Of a stretch of DNA of 64,000 nucleotides, positions 48,357 through 56,913 are shown piece by piece. The translations under genes and the position numbers were made by a program. A model generated the notes under the pieces. The model did no database searches. It was not told the origin of the DNA and worked only from the letters and a program-made list of their open reading frames with translations. The DNA comes from Modestobacter sp. VKM Ac-2984 (GTDB taxonomy: Bacteria; Actinomycetota; Actinomycetes; Mycobacteriales; Geodermatophilaceae). The first letter of the stretch is position 1, and the number at the start of each line of letters is the position of its first letter. The DNA is taken from assembly GCF_026967985.1 (NCBI RefSeq), contig NZ_JAPVBJ010000002.1:609509-673508 (forward strand), given 5' to 3'.

Positions 48357-49129
48357 CCGCCGTCGAGGTGCACGCCGTCGTCGAGGGCCCGGCCGATGGG
48401 CCGGTGCTGCTGCTGTCCAACTCGCTCGGCTCGGACCTGACGATGTGGGATCCGCAGGTGCCGGCGCTGATCGAGCGGTTCCGGGTGGTCCGCTACGACA
48501 CCCGCGGCCACGGCCGCTCGCCGTCGGGTCCCGGCGACGCCACGATCGACGACCTGGCCGACGACGTCGTCGCGCTGCTGGACCGGCTGGGGGTGGCCCG
48601 GGCGCACGTCGCCGGTGTGTCGATCGGCGGGATGACCGGCCTGCGGCTGGCGGTGCGCGAGCCGCAGCGGGTGCTGACCCTGGCGGTGCTGTGCAGCTCG
48701 GCGCACACCGGCAACGCCGACAGCTGGGCCGACCGGGCGCGCACGGTGCGCGCCGAGGGCACCGGCGCGATCGCCGAGCCGGTGGTCAGCCGGTGGCTCA
48801 CCCCGCCGTACGCCGCCGCCCACCCCGAGCTGGTGGCCCGGCTGCAGGCGATGATCTCGGCTGCCGACGACGAGGGCTACGCCGGCTGTTGCGCCGCGAT
48901 CGCGGCGATGGACCAGCGCTCCGACCTGCACCGGATCACCGCGCCCACGCTGGTGGTCTCCGGCGCCGAGGACCAGGCGGTGCCGCCGGAGCACCAGCAG
49001 CTGATCGCCGACGGCGTCCCCGGCGCTCGGCTGCTCAGCCTCAGCCCGGCCGCGCACCTGGCCAACCTGGAACAGCCCGAGCAGGTCAGCCGGGCCCTGA
49101 TCGCGCACGCCACCGGAGGCACGCCGTGA
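48353..49129 (+). CDS. pcaD: 3-oxoadipate enol-lactonase
   Basis: 258 residues, alpha/beta hydrolase. The nucleophile elbow is VAGVSIGGMTGLR (Ser near residue 86), the acid lies in LVVSGAEDQAVPPEH and the His in SPAAHLANLEQPEQV. SNSLGSDLTMWDPQ and YDTRGHGRSP are family segments. Hydrolyses 3-oxoadipate enol-lactone to 3-oxoadipate. In many actinobacteria this is fused to PcaC as PcaL; here the two are separate, joined by a GTGA overlap. Confidence 0.93.
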   Translation: MTAVEVHAVVEGPADGPVLLLSNSLGSDLTMWDPQVPALIERFRVVRYDTRGHGRSPSGPGDATIDDLADDVVALLDRLGVARAHVAGVSIGGMTGLRLAVREPQRVLTLAVLCSSAHTGNADSWADRARTVRAEGTGAIAEPVVSRWLTPPYAAAHPELVARLQAMISAADDEGYAGCCAAIAAMDQRSDLHRITAPTLVVSGAEDQAVPPEHQQLIADGVPGARLLSLSPAAHLANLEQPEQVSRALIAHATGGTP

Positions 49130-49542
49130 CCGAACCGCTGGAGACCGGACCGCTGGAGACCGACGAGCAGCGGCGGGCGGCCGGCATGCGGGTGCGCCGG
49201 GAGGTGCTCGGCGACGCCCACGTGGACCGGGCGGTCGCCCAGGTCACCCCGTTCACCGCCGACTTCCAGGACTTCATCACCCGGGTCGCGTGGGGTGACC
49301 TGTGGCAGCGGCCGGGCCTGGCGCGCCGGGAGCGCAGCATGCTGACCCTGGCGATCACCGCGTCGCTGCGGCACTGGGACGAGTTCGCGCTGCACGTGAA
49401 GGCGGCGGTGCACAACGGGCTGACCGACGAGGAGATCGCCGAGGTGTGCCTGCACACCGCGGTCTACGCCGGGGTGCCGGCGGCCAACCACGCGCTGGCC
49501 GTCGCCAAGCCGATCCTCGCCGAGCTCCGCGCCCAGGGCTGA
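49126..49542 (+). CDS. pcaC: 4-carboxymuconolactone decarboxylase
   Basis: 138 residues from a GTG overlapping the pcaD stop. The CMD/AhpD-like helical fold has RRERSMLTLAITASLRHWDE, FALHVKAAVHNGLTDEEIAE and VCLHTAVYAGVPAANHAL. Makes the enol-lactone used by PcaD. It is the last gene of the operon; pcaIJ and pcaF for the final steps are not in the window. Confidence 0.93.
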   Translation: MTEPLETGPLETDEQRRAAGMRVRREVLGDAHVDRAVAQVTPFTADFQDFITRVAWGDLWQRPGLARRERSMLTLAITASLRHWDEFALHVKAAVHNGLTDEEIAEVCLHTAVYAGVPAANHALAVAKPILAELRAQG

Positions 49543-49552
49543 GGCGCCCAGG

Positions 49553-49577
49553 GCTGACGCCCCGGGGGGGGTCAGCC
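49553..49577. terminator. Bidirectional hairpin between pcaC and the next minus-strand gene
   Basis: GGCTGAC at 49553-49559 pairs with GTCAGCC at 49571-49577, and inner CCCC/GGGG can extend the stem. It overlaps the stop codon of the convergent gene. Confidence 0.5.
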
Positions 49578-51023
49578 GGCGGGGACGGTGACCGGCACGC
49601 TCGCCCGGCCGGTGCCCAGGTCGACCGAGGCGCCGTCGGGGAAGCTCGCGGAGCCGGCGACGACGAGCGTCCCCTCGGTGAACCCGGCCGGCACGTCGAA
49701 CGCGGTGATCACCCGCGTCGGGGAGTCGTCCAGGTCCAGCGCCGGAAGCGTGGTCCCGTCCGGCAGGCGCAGCGACAGCAGTCCGGTCGGCACCGCACCG
49801 GGCGCGGCGTCCGGCAGGGCCATCGTCACGTCGAGCAGCAGCAGGGCGCGGCTCGGGTCGGCCGGCCGCTCGTCCTGGACGAACCACTCGAGCCGGCCGC
49901 CGCCGACCGCGATCGTGACCGGCAGGGACGCGGAGACCCGGCCGGGCGCGCTCAGCGTCGCCGACAGCTGCCGGACGGCGTCCACGTCGGCCTCCCGGGA
50001 GGTGCGCGCCAGCACCTGCAGGTTGCCCGGGTCGGGGGCGCCGGTGAGCAGCGACAGCCGTTGCTCCACCCCGGCGTCGACGACCACGAGGTCGGCGACG
50101 GCGGCGTCCGCGGGCACCGACAGCAGCGCCTCGACGGTGGCGCCCGGGGCGGTCAGCGCCGGGGCGACGACGACCGGCTCCCGGCCGGGGACCTGGTAGC
50201 TGATCGCGGGCGGGGTGGGGGAGCGGCCCTCGCCCTGCTCGACCAGGTACCGCACGGCGAGGAACTCCTCACCCTCGGCCGGGCGACGGGCGTCGTCCCC
50301 GGTGCCCACCCGGTCGGGCCGGGCCAGGCCGGTCACCGTCACCGCCGCGGCGGGACCGGAGAGCCGGGCCGGGCCGGCCGGCTCGGTCCAGGTGACGTCG
50401 GGGAACGGCCCGACCGCGGTGTGGCCGGGTGGGGCCTGCGGCACCGCCGGTGCGGTCAGCCCGCCGGTGCCCCGCGGTGGCTCCTCCCGGTCCGGCCGGC
50501 GGAGCAGCTCGCGGTCGGTCAGCGGCTGGGGGGCGGGGTCGGCCGGCAGGGCGGCGACCGACAGCCGCACGTCGCCGCCCGCCGGGGTGCCGGTCAGGGG
50601 GAACCGGAGCCAGCTGGCGTCGTCCCGCCCGTCGACGAACAGCGCCGGGCCGCACAGCAGCTCCGGGCGCAGCTCGGAGCCGGCGGCGTCCTCGAGCTGG
50701 AACCAACAGCGGCTGTCCTCGCTCCGGACCCCCTGCCGCATCGCCACGTGGTCGCTGAAGGCGCGATCGGCTGCGGCGAGGACGACGGCGGGGTCGGTGA
50801 CGTAGCGGCCACCGAAGGTGAGCGGGTCCTCGCGCAGCAGCGCGAAGAGCCCGGCGCCGGCCAGCAGCACGACCAGCAGCGCGGCGCTGAGGATCGACCC
50901 GATCGGCCGGCGACGGCGGTGCCCGGGCGCCGGTGCCAGGGGAGCGGCCGGGTCGGGCACCGGGGGGCCGGGGCGCTCCTCGGCGGCTCCGCCCACTGGT
51001 CCTCCGGCCTCTCGCTGCTCCAC
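49572..51023 (-). CDS. Hypothetical membrane-anchored extracytoplasmic protein
   Basis: 483 residues if started at the GTG at 51023; an upstream start to 51089 is also open. A ~40-residue Pro-rich cytosolic part is followed by a basic RRRRPIG and one membrane helix (SILSAALLVVLLAGAGLFAL). The ~400-residue outer part is beta-rich, with two Cys early (SRCWFQL and ELLCGPAL). Alternating strand-like repeats such as GPAAAVTVTGLARP and APGATVEALLSVPADAAVAD suggest Ig-like modules. No catalytic motif or known family is recognised. It stands alone between the pca operon and a glycosyltransferase-like gene. Confidence 0.7.
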   Translation of the reverse strand: MEQREAGGPVGGAAEERPGPPVPDPAAPLAPAPGHRRRRPIGSILSAALLVVLLAGAGLFALLREDPLTFGGRYVTDPAVVLAAADRAFSDHVAMRQGVRSEDSRCWFQLEDAAGSELRPELLCGPALFVDGRDDASWLRFPLTGTPAGGDVRLSVAALPADPAPQPLTDRELLRRPDREEPPRGTGGLTAPAVPQAPPGHTAVGPFPDVTWTEPAGPARLSGPAAAVTVTGLARPDRVGTGDDARRPAEGEEFLAVRYLVEQGEGRSPTPPAISYQVPGREPVVVAPALTAPGATVEALLSVPADAAVADLVVVDAGVEQRLSLLTGAPDPGNLQVLARTSREADVDAVRQLSATLSAPGRVSASLPVTIAVGGGRLEWFVQDERPADPSRALLLLDVTMALPDAAPGAVPTGLLSLRLPDGTTLPALDLDDSPTRVITAFDVPAGFTEGTLVVAGSASFPDGASVDLGTGRASVPVTVPAG

Positions 51024-51177
51024 GGCCGCCTCGCGGCGGCCGACCGGCAACGCTAACCGACCAGGGAGGGCGACCGCACGCACCGCCACCGGAACGGGGA
51101 ACGGGTCGCCGCCCTGCGGTCACCCGGAGGGAGGAGCGCCTCCTTGCCTCTCGGTTCGGCAGCGGCTACACCGGGTA

Positions 51178-51222
51178 GGGGCGTTCCGCTGGACCCACCC
51201 ACTCGTCGAGGAGGAACGCCCC
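51178..51222 (+). other. Possible structured 5' leader of the glycosyltransferase-like gene
   Basis: GGGGCGTTCC at 51178-51187 and its exact complement at 51213-51222 could form a 10-bp stem. The 25-nt loop contains a GGAGG-like run, and the structure ends 41 nt before the predicted GTG. Confidence 0.35.
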
Positions 51223-51263
51223 TGCCGCGTCGGAGTGATCGACCGCAGGAGGCGTACCACCGC

Positions 51264-52304
51264 GTGACCGCAGTGCCCGAGGAGACGGCCCGCCCGCTGC
51301 GGGTGGCGACCGTGCCGTACGCCGGCGCCTACGCCGCGGCAGTGCTGCCGGCCGACGTCGTCCGGGTGGGCCCGGACCTCTCACCCAGCCCATGGCTGGA
51401 CCCGGAGCACCTCACCGCCCATGCCGCGGACCTCGACGTGCTGCACCTGCACGGCGGGTACGAGCACCTGACGGCCCAGGAGCTGGACGCCTGGACGGCG
51501 GCGGTGCGCCGCTGCGGTGTGCCGCTGGTGGTCACGGTCCACGACCTCACCCCGCGGGAGGCGCCGGACGGCGCCCTCCGGCGCACCCGGCACCGGACGC
51601 ACCTGCGTGCCCTGCTGGCCACCGCAGAGGTGGTTCTCACCCTGACCCGGGGCGCCGCCGACGAGATCGCCGACCGCTTCGGCCGGACGGCGATCGTCGT
51701 CGCTCACCCCTCGCTGGCCGAGCCCACCCCCGACGTCGGGCGGGAGACCCGGCTGGTCGGCCTGCACCTGGGGCGGCTGGGTGCGGCGGTGGCCGAGCCC
51801 GAGGCGCTCGTCCGGGCCGCGCTGTCGGGCGCGGTGTCCGGTGGCGGCCGGCTGCGGGTCGACGTGCACCCTGACGTCGACGTCGCCGCGCGGCTGCCGG
51901 AGCTGCTGGAGCTCGCCGACGCCGGGGAGCTGGAACTGGCGCGCAGCTGGCCGCAGGACCCGGCCGCCTGGGTCCGCCACCTGCAGGGGCTGCACGTGGC
52001 GGTGCTGCCCCGCCGCACGGGCACGCACTCGGGCTGGGTGGAGCTGTGCCGCGACGCCGGCACCCGGCTCCTCGTCCCCAGTGGTGGCCGGCACGCCGAG
52101 CAGTGGGCTGACGTCGTCCTGTACGGCAACGACCCCGAGCAGGGGCTGGACGCCGCGTCACTGACCTCGGCGGTGGTCGCCGCCCTCACCCGGCCGGCGC
52201 CGGACCGGGTGGACCGTGCCTGGCGGGCCGCGCAGCGTGCCGCCGTGCAGCAGGTGCACGCCCAGGTCTACGAGCAGGTGGCCGCCGACGCCGCGGTGGT
52301 CTGA
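51264..52304 (+). CDS. Glycosyltransferase-like protein (GT-B fold, GT4-like)
   Basis: 346 residues from the GTG at 51264, with AGGAGG at 51247-51252. DLDVLHLHGGYEHL followed by PLVVTVHDLTPREAPDG resembles the N-terminal donor of GT-B glycosyltransferases, where H-L-H-G and T-V-H-D are common. LRALLATAEVVLTLTRGAAD and VVAHPSLAEP continue the pattern seen in GT4 enzymes. The C-terminal part (LPRRTGTHSGWVELCRDAG) matches the usual nucleotide-sugar region of the fold. No acceptor can be inferred and no polysaccharide genes are adjacent. Earlier starts to 51144 would cross the leader hairpin. Confidence 0.65.
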   Translation: MTAVPEETARPLRVATVPYAGAYAAAVLPADVVRVGPDLSPSPWLDPEHLTAHAADLDVLHLHGGYEHLTAQELDAWTAAVRRCGVPLVVTVHDLTPREAPDGALRRTRHRTHLRALLATAEVVLTLTRGAADEIADRFGRTAIVVAHPSLAEPTPDVGRETRLVGLHLGRLGAAVAEPEALVRAALSGAVSGGGRLRVDVHPDVDVAARLPELLELADAGELELARSWPQDPAAWVRHLQGLHVAVLPRRTGTHSGWVELCRDAGTRLLVPSGGRHAEQWADVVLYGNDPEQGLDAASLTSAVVAALTRPAPDRVDRAWRAAQRAAVQQVHAQVYEQVAADAAVV

Positions 52305-52315
52305 GCGGCAGCTGG

Positions 52316-53806
52316 TCAGTCGCCCTCGGGACCGGACTGCGTGGCGTGCGGCAACCGCACGGTGAAGGCGGTGTGCCCGGGGGTGCTGGACAGCTGCACG
52401 CTGCCGCCGTGCGCGGTGACGACGGCGTGCACGATCGCCAGCCCCAGCCCGGTGCTCCCCGCCGACCGGGACCGGGAGGCGTCACCGCGGGCGAACCGCT
52501 CGAAGACGTGCCCTTGGAGCCCGGCGGGCACCCCCGGGCCGTCGTCGGCGACCTGCAGGACCGCCCAGCCGGACTCCGTCCGCAGTCGGGTGGTCACGGT
52601 CGTGCCCTCGGGCGTGTGGGTGCAGGCGTTGCCCAGCAGGTTGACCAGCACCTGGTGCAGCCGGGCGGCGTCCCCACGCACCAGGACCGGGGTGTCGGGG
52701 AGGTCGAGCTGCCAGTGGTGGCCCGGGCCGGCGACGTGCGCGTCGCTGACCGCGTCGACGGCCAGGGCGGTGAGGTCGACCTCCTCGGCGGCGAGCTCGC
52801 GGCCGGCGTCGAGCCGGGCCAGCAGCAGCAGCTCCTCCACCAGGGCCGACATGCGCAGCGCCTCGGACTCCACCCGGCTCATCGCGCGGCCGACGTCCCC
52901 GGCGACCTCGGTGTGCTGCCGCCGGACCAGCTCGGCGTAGCCGCGGATGGAGGCCAGCGGGGTGCGCAGCTCGTGGCTGGCGTCGGCGACGAACTGGCGC
53001 ACCCGGGTCTCCGACTCCTGTCGGGCGGCCAGCGAGCCCTCGACGTGGTCGAGCATCCGGTTCAGCGCCATCCCCACCTGGCCGACCTCGGTGCCCGGGT
53101 CGGTGTCCTGCGGGGCCACCCGCTCGGCCAGCTGCACCTCGCCGCTGGCCAGCGGCAGCTCGGAGACGCGGGTGGCGGTGGCCGCCACCCGGTCCAGCGG
53201 CGCCAGGGTGCGGCGGATGACGAGCACGGCGGCGCCGGCGGCGGCGAACAACGCGGCCAGCCCGGCCAGCAGCTCGACCGCGATCAGGTTGCGGACGGCG
53301 TCGGCGGCGCCCCCCAACGGCAGCCCGTCCACCAGCACCCCGTTCGGGATGGTGTTGGCGACCAGCCGGTACTCGCCGAGGTCGCCGCCGAGGTCCCGGG
53401 TCGCCGGGGCCGCGTCGGTGGGCAGCTCGGCGAGGACGGTTTCCTGGGCGTCGGTCAGCGGCAGCGGCTGGCCGCGCTGGTCCAGCACCGCGGAGTCGAC
53501 GACGGCCCCGTCCATGATCATGGCGCCGAGCGTGCTCTCGCCCTGGCCACGGGCGCCCAGACCGCCCGGCCCGCCACGCCCGTCGCCCCCGCGGTCGAAC
53601 CACCCGCCGCCCCGCCCGGTGGCGTAGTCCTGGGAGCGGTCGGCGGCCGTCTCCAAGCGGCTGTCGACCTGGCCGACCAGCTCCGAGCGCAGCGCGGTGA
53701 CCGAGACGACGCCGACCAGGGCCAGCACCAGGACCAGCGGGACGACGAAGGCGATGAGCAGCCGGGTGCGCAACGAACGGCGGGACCGCGCGGGGCTGCC
53801 CGTCAC
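52316..53806 (-). CDS. Two-component sensor histidine kinase (HAMP, OmpR-partner type)
   Basis: 496 residues. The N-terminal helix LLIAFVVPLVLVLALVGVVS is followed by a ~140-residue outer domain with a Gly-rich insert, then a second helix near 190-212 (LLAGLAALFAAAGAAVLVI). A HAMP domain, an H-box DASHELRTPLASIRGYAEL, an N-box VLVNLLGNACTHTPEG and G-boxes DDGPGVPAG and GSTGLGLAIVHAVV complete a functional kinase. It lies 16 bp behind its response regulator on the same strand. The overall build resembles TcrY/MprB-type kinases; the stimulus is unknown. Confidence 0.92.
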   Translation of the reverse strand: MTGSPARSRRSLRTRLLIAFVVPLVLVLALVGVVSVTALRSELVGQVDSRLETAADRSQDYATGRGGGWFDRGGDGRGGPGGLGARGQGESTLGAMIMDGAVVDSAVLDQRGQPLPLTDAQETVLAELPTDAAPATRDLGGDLGEYRLVANTIPNGVLVDGLPLGGAADAVRNLIAVELLAGLAALFAAAGAAVLVIRRTLAPLDRVAATATRVSELPLASGEVQLAERVAPQDTDPGTEVGQVGMALNRMLDHVEGSLAARQESETRVRQFVADASHELRTPLASIRGYAELVRRQHTEVAGDVGRAMSRVESEALRMSALVEELLLLARLDAGRELAAEEVDLTALAVDAVSDAHVAGPGHHWQLDLPDTPVLVRGDAARLHQVLVNLLGNACTHTPEGTTVTTRLRTESGWAVLQVADDGPGVPAGLQGHVFERFARGDASRSRSAGSTGLGLAIVHAVVTAHGGSVQLSSTPGHTAFTVRLPHATQSGPEGD

Positions 53807-53822
53807 CGGCGGTGGTCCGACG

Positions 53823-54557
53823 TCATGCGGCGGGCTTGATCACGTATCCGGCGCCCCGGAGGGTGTGGATCATCGGCGGGCGGCCCGCGTCGATCTTGCG
53901 CCGCAGGTAGGAGATGTAGAGCTCGACGATGTTGCCCTGGCCGCCGAAGTCGTACTGCCAGACCCGGTCGAGGATCTGCGCCTTGGACAGCACCCGCTTG
54001 GGGTTGCGCATCAGGTAGCGCAGCAGCTCGAACTCGGTGGCGGTCAGCCGGATGTCCTCCCCGGCCCGGGTGACCTCGTGGCTCTCCTCGTCCAGGGTCA
54101 GGTCGCCGACCACCAGCAGGCCGTCGTCGGCCACGACCCGGCTGGTGCGGCGCAGCAGGCCGCGCAGCCGGGCGGCGACCTCCTCCAGGCTGAAGGGCTT
54201 GGTGACGTAGTCGTCGCCGCCGGCGGTGAGCCCGGCGATCCGGTCCTCCAGCGCGTCCTTCGCGGTCAGGAAGACCACCGGGACCAGCGGGGTGTCCGCG
54301 CGGACCCGGCGCAGCACCTCGAGCCCGTCCATGTCGGGGAGCATGACATCCAGAACGACGGCGTCCGGGCGGAACTCCCGGGCTGCGCGCACCGCGTCGG
54401 TGCCGTCGTGGGCGGTGCGGACGTCCCAGCCCTCGTAGCGCAACGCCATGGACAGCAGTTCACAGATCGAGGGCTCGTCGTCGACGACCAGCACCCGCAG
54501 GGCGCTGCCGTCCGGCCGGGTGAGCTGGGCGCGGGAGCTGAGAGCGGGGGTCGTCAT
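53823..54557 (-). CDS. OmpR/PhoB-family response regulator
   Basis: 244 residues from the ATG at 54557; a longer reading to 54635 lacks support. The receiver domain has the acidic pair in VLVVDDEPS, the phosphorylated Asp70 in VVLDVMLPD and the conserved Lys in DDYVTKPFSLEE. The C-terminal winged helix ends LRRKIDAGRPPMIHTLRGAGY, as in OmpR/PhoB regulators. It is the first gene of the pair with the kinase. Three tRNA genes lie directly upstream on the same strand. Confidence 0.94.
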   Translation of the reverse strand: MTTPALSSRAQLTRPDGSALRVLVVDDEPSICELLSMALRYEGWDVRTAHDGTDAVRAAREFRPDAVVLDVMLPDMDGLEVLRRVRADTPLVPVVFLTAKDALEDRIAGLTAGGDDYVTKPFSLEEVAARLRGLLRRTSRVVADDGLLVVGDLTLDEESHEVTRAGEDIRLTATEFELLRYLMRNPKRVLSKAQILDRVWQYDFGGQGNIVELYISYLRRKIDAGRPPMIHTLRGAGYVIKPAA

Positions 54558-54668
54558 GGACCGACTGTGCGGCCTGGACCTGAGAACACGCTGTGTGCCG
54601 GGCAGGAGGTCCCTGAGTGCCTGCCCAGCGGCCATGAGCGGGGCCGGGCAGACGGGGAAGACGTGAGG

Positions 54669-54742
54669 TGGGCAGGGGCGGGGTCGAACCGCCGACCTCT
54701 CACTTTTCAGGCGAGCGCTCGTACCAACTGAGCTACCTGCCC
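54669..54742 (-). tRNA. tRNA-Phe(GAA)
   Basis: 74 nt. The acceptor stem GGGCAGG/CCTGCCC, D-arm GCTC/GAGC, anticodon stem CTCGC/GTGAG with loop CTGAAAA (anticodon GAA) and T-arm GGCGG-TTCGACC-CCGCC all pair. CCA is not encoded. Confidence 0.96.
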
Positions 54743-54769
54743 CTACCCGGTGTGCTGGACACCGGGTGG

Positions 54770-54843
54770 CGACCCTGACGGGACTCGAACCCGCGACCTC
54801 CGCCGTGACAGGGCGGCGCGCTAACCAACTGCGCTACAGGGCC
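54770..54843 (-). tRNA. tRNA-Asp(GTC)
   Basis: 74 nt. Acceptor GGCCCTG/CAGGGTC (one G:T pair), D-arm GCGC/GCGC, anticodon loop CTGTCAC in stem CCGCC/GGCGG, and T-arm GCGGG-TTCGAGT-CCCGT. CCA is not encoded. Confidence 0.96.
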
Positions 54844-54900
54844 TTGCTGTGGAGCTGTACTGCTGTGCCGTGGAGCTCTAGCGCTGTGGTGCATGGTGCG

Positions 54901-54973
54901 TGCCCCCAACGGGGTTCGAACCCGTGCTACCGCCTTGAAAGGGCGGCGTCCTGGACCGCTAGACGATGGGGGC
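54901..54973 (-). tRNA. tRNA-Glu(TTC)
   Basis: 73 nt. Acceptor GCCCCCA/TGGGGGC, anticodon stem CCGCC/GGCGG with loop CTTTCAA (anticodon TTC), and T-arm ACGGG-TTCGAAC-CCCGT. First in a Glu-Asp-Phe order that is common in actinobacteria. Confidence 0.96.
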
Positions 54974-55089
54974 TCGTGGTCGCTGGAGGCAGGGAGAACC
55001 ATACATGGCCTCTCGGCGGTCCTCCCACCGGGGGTCGCCGGTGCGCGTGGCGACCGGGCCGGCCGCGTCCACCGTGCCAGCATCCACCC

Positions 55090-55731
55090 GTGCTGATCCG
55101 CCGTCCCGCCCGGGTGACCCGTTCCGTCGGGCTCGCCGTCGCCCTCCTGCTGGTGGCCGGCTGTGCCGCGCAGCCCGACACCGACAGCGCGGGATCGACC
55201 GGGGACGCGTCGTCCAGCAGCGCTGCCCCGGAGGCCACCGAGACGACCGCGGAGGCCACCGAGGCAGGAGCGGAGAGCCCGGCCCCCGAGTTCCCCGCGG
55301 ACACCTCGGCTGACAGCGCCGACCCGGTCGACCCGGAGGGGCTCACGGTGACCGCCGTCCGCGCCGCCGAGCACGAGGGGTACGACCGGGTGGTCTTCGA
55401 GCTCGCCGGCAGCGGCACCCCCGGCTGGCAGGTGGAGTACGTCGACGCGCCGTCGTCCCAGGGGTCCGGTGCCGCCGTCGACGTCCCCGGCTCGGCGTTC
55501 CTGCAGGTGACGCTGCAGGGCACGAGCTACCCGTACGAGACCGGCGCCGAGGAGGTCGCCCGGGGGCCGGTGTCGGTGTCGGGCACCGACACCGTGCAGG
55601 GCGTCGTCTACGACGCCACCTTCGAGGGCACCTCGGTCGCCTGGATCGGCACCAGTGCCGAGGTGCCCTTCCGGGTGTCCGCGCTGAGCGACCCGACCCG
55701 GCTGGTGGTCGAGGTCGCCGACGCCGGCTGA
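55090..55731 (+). CDS. AMIN-like domain lipoprotein
   Basis: 213 residues from a GTG. The lipobox LLLVAGC places Cys at residue 25. A Thr/Ala/Glu-rich linker runs to about residue 85. The folded part begins LTVTAVRAAEHEGYDRVVFE and contains SYPYETGAEEVARGP and ends FRVSALSDPTRLVVEVADAG. This is the AMIN-like lipoprotein domain widespread in actinobacteria; related AMIN domains bind cell-envelope polymers. Convergent with the next lipoprotein gene, only 2 bp between stop codons. Confidence 0.82.
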   Translation: MLIRRPARVTRSVGLAVALLLVAGCAAQPDTDSAGSTGDASSSSAAPEATETTAEATEAGAESPAPEFPADTSADSADPVDPEGLTVTAVRAAEHEGYDRVVFELAGSGTPGWQVEYVDAPSSQGSGAAVDVPGSAFLQVTLQGTSYPYETGAEEVARGPVSVSGTDTVQGVVYDATFEGTSVAWIGTSAEVPFRVSALSDPTRLVVEVADAG

Positions 55732-55733
55732 GC

Positions 55734-56060
55734 TCAGCCCAGGGAGGCGCTGAGCTCGACCGACCCGGGCTCCACCGTCGTGCAGGTGAGCGACAGCGGC
55801 CCGGCGGAGACGCTCTCGCCCTCGGCACAGGAGACGCTGGTGTCGCCGACCGTGAGGCTGGCCCGGCCGTCCTCGGTGCCGCCGAAGGAGAGCTCGGTGC
55901 CGAGGACGGTGGCCGCGGCGCCGTCGCCGCTGAGCGTCGCGGTGCACTCGTTGCCCGAGCAGGAGACGCTGGGTGAGCTGCAGGCCGTCAGCGGCAGGAA
56001 CAGCAGCAGCCCGGTGGCTGCGCCGGCCGCCAGACGGGCGGGACGGTCCATGATCGACAT
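55734..56060 (-). CDS. Small Cys-rich hypothetical lipoprotein
   Basis: 108 residues. The signal peptide ends in FLPLTAC, with the lipidated Cys at residue 27. The mature part is Ser/Gly/Thr-rich and beta-like, with four Cys (SVSCSGNECTATLSG, TSVSCAEGESV and LSLTCTTVE) that could form two disulfides. No family is recognised. The leaderless promoter selects the first ATG, although a second ATG lies three codons downstream. Confidence 0.72.
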   Translation of the reverse strand: MSIMDRPARLAAGAATGLLLFLPLTACSSPSVSCSGNECTATLSGDGAAATVLGTELSFGGTEDGRASLTVGDTSVSCAEGESVSAGPLSLTCTTVEPGSVELSASLG

Positions 56061-56066
56061 GCGGGC

Positions 56067-56072
56067 AGCCTA
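56067..56072 (-). promoter_or_regulatory. Leaderless -10 box of the Cys-rich lipoprotein gene
   Basis: Minus-strand TAGGCT, 6 nt before the ATG at 56060. Confidence 0.5.
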
Positions 56073-56165
56073 GGTGCGGGCCGCCGGGCTCCCGGGCAGC
56101 CGCCGCGGCGAGCCGTTGCGCCGGGTCGTGAGGCGATCGCTCTCGGAGAGCTCGGTCGCTGGGCC

Positions 56166-56690
56166 TCAGTCGCGGGGAGTCGGGGAGAACACCCAGCTGC
56201 GCAGCGCGACGAACCGGATCAGGCCGATCGCGCCGGTGACCGCGGCGATCAGGCCGAGCTGGCCGACGGTGCCCACGTCACCGGTCAGGGTGTGCAGCCC
56301 GGCCAGGGCCAGCGAGGTGGCGACCAGCCCGATCCCGGCCAGGCCGCCGCCCTCCCACTGGGCGGTGAACCAGGAGACCCGGCCGCCGGCGTGGAAGGTC
56401 GACCGGCGGTGCATCTCGTTGGCCAGCAGCGTGGACGCGATCGCGCCGGCGAGGTTGGCGGCCTGCGCGCCGAAGCCCTGCAGGCTGACGAACACCAGGG
56501 CGTAGAGGGCACTGGAGACCCCGCCGACGACGACGAAGCGGGCGAACTGTGCGCGGGCGTCGTCCTGCTGCAGTCGCTCACGCGCCGCGCTGGACCGCTC
56601 CCGCACCCGCGTCGGCTCGATCCAGCCGTCGAGCCGCCCCTGGCGCATGCCGTCCACGGCGGTGCGGCGGAGCAGGGACGGGCAGGTCAC
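56166..56690 (-). CDS. GtrA-family membrane protein
   Basis: 174 residues from a GTG at 56690 with a GAGGAGG ribosome site 5 nt before it. The first ~45 residues are polar and Arg-rich; four membrane helices follow. The opening helix FARFVVVGGVSSALYALVFV, then NLAGAIASTLLANEMHRRSTF, is the GtrA pattern, and the end (IGLIRFVALRSWVFS) fits as well. GtrA proteins are thought to help flip or place lipid-linked sugars for surface glycans. No adjacent glycan genes. Confidence 0.85.
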   Translation of the reverse strand: MTCPSLLRRTAVDGMRQGRLDGWIEPTRVRERSSAARERLQQDDARAQFARFVVVGGVSSALYALVFVSLQGFGAQAANLAGAIASTLLANEMHRRSTFHAGGRVSWFTAQWEGGGLAGIGLVATSLALAGLHTLTGDVGTVGQLGLIAAVTGAIGLIRFVALRSWVFSPTPRD

Positions 56691-56913
56691 GGGTCCTCCT
56701 CAGGACGAGAGCACGGGTCCATGCTCGGTCAGCGGGGCCCATCTTCCGGCAGCAACCCGTGGGACGCATGTGCATTCCCGCTGCGTTCCCGCAACACTCC
56801 GTGACCTCCCTCACCGAGCGTGGTCATGCACCGGTCGCGGGTGGCCGGACCGCAGCGGTACCGACCACGCGGACGGCGGGTTCCGGACGGCCGCACCGGG
56901 TATGGGGCGCTGC

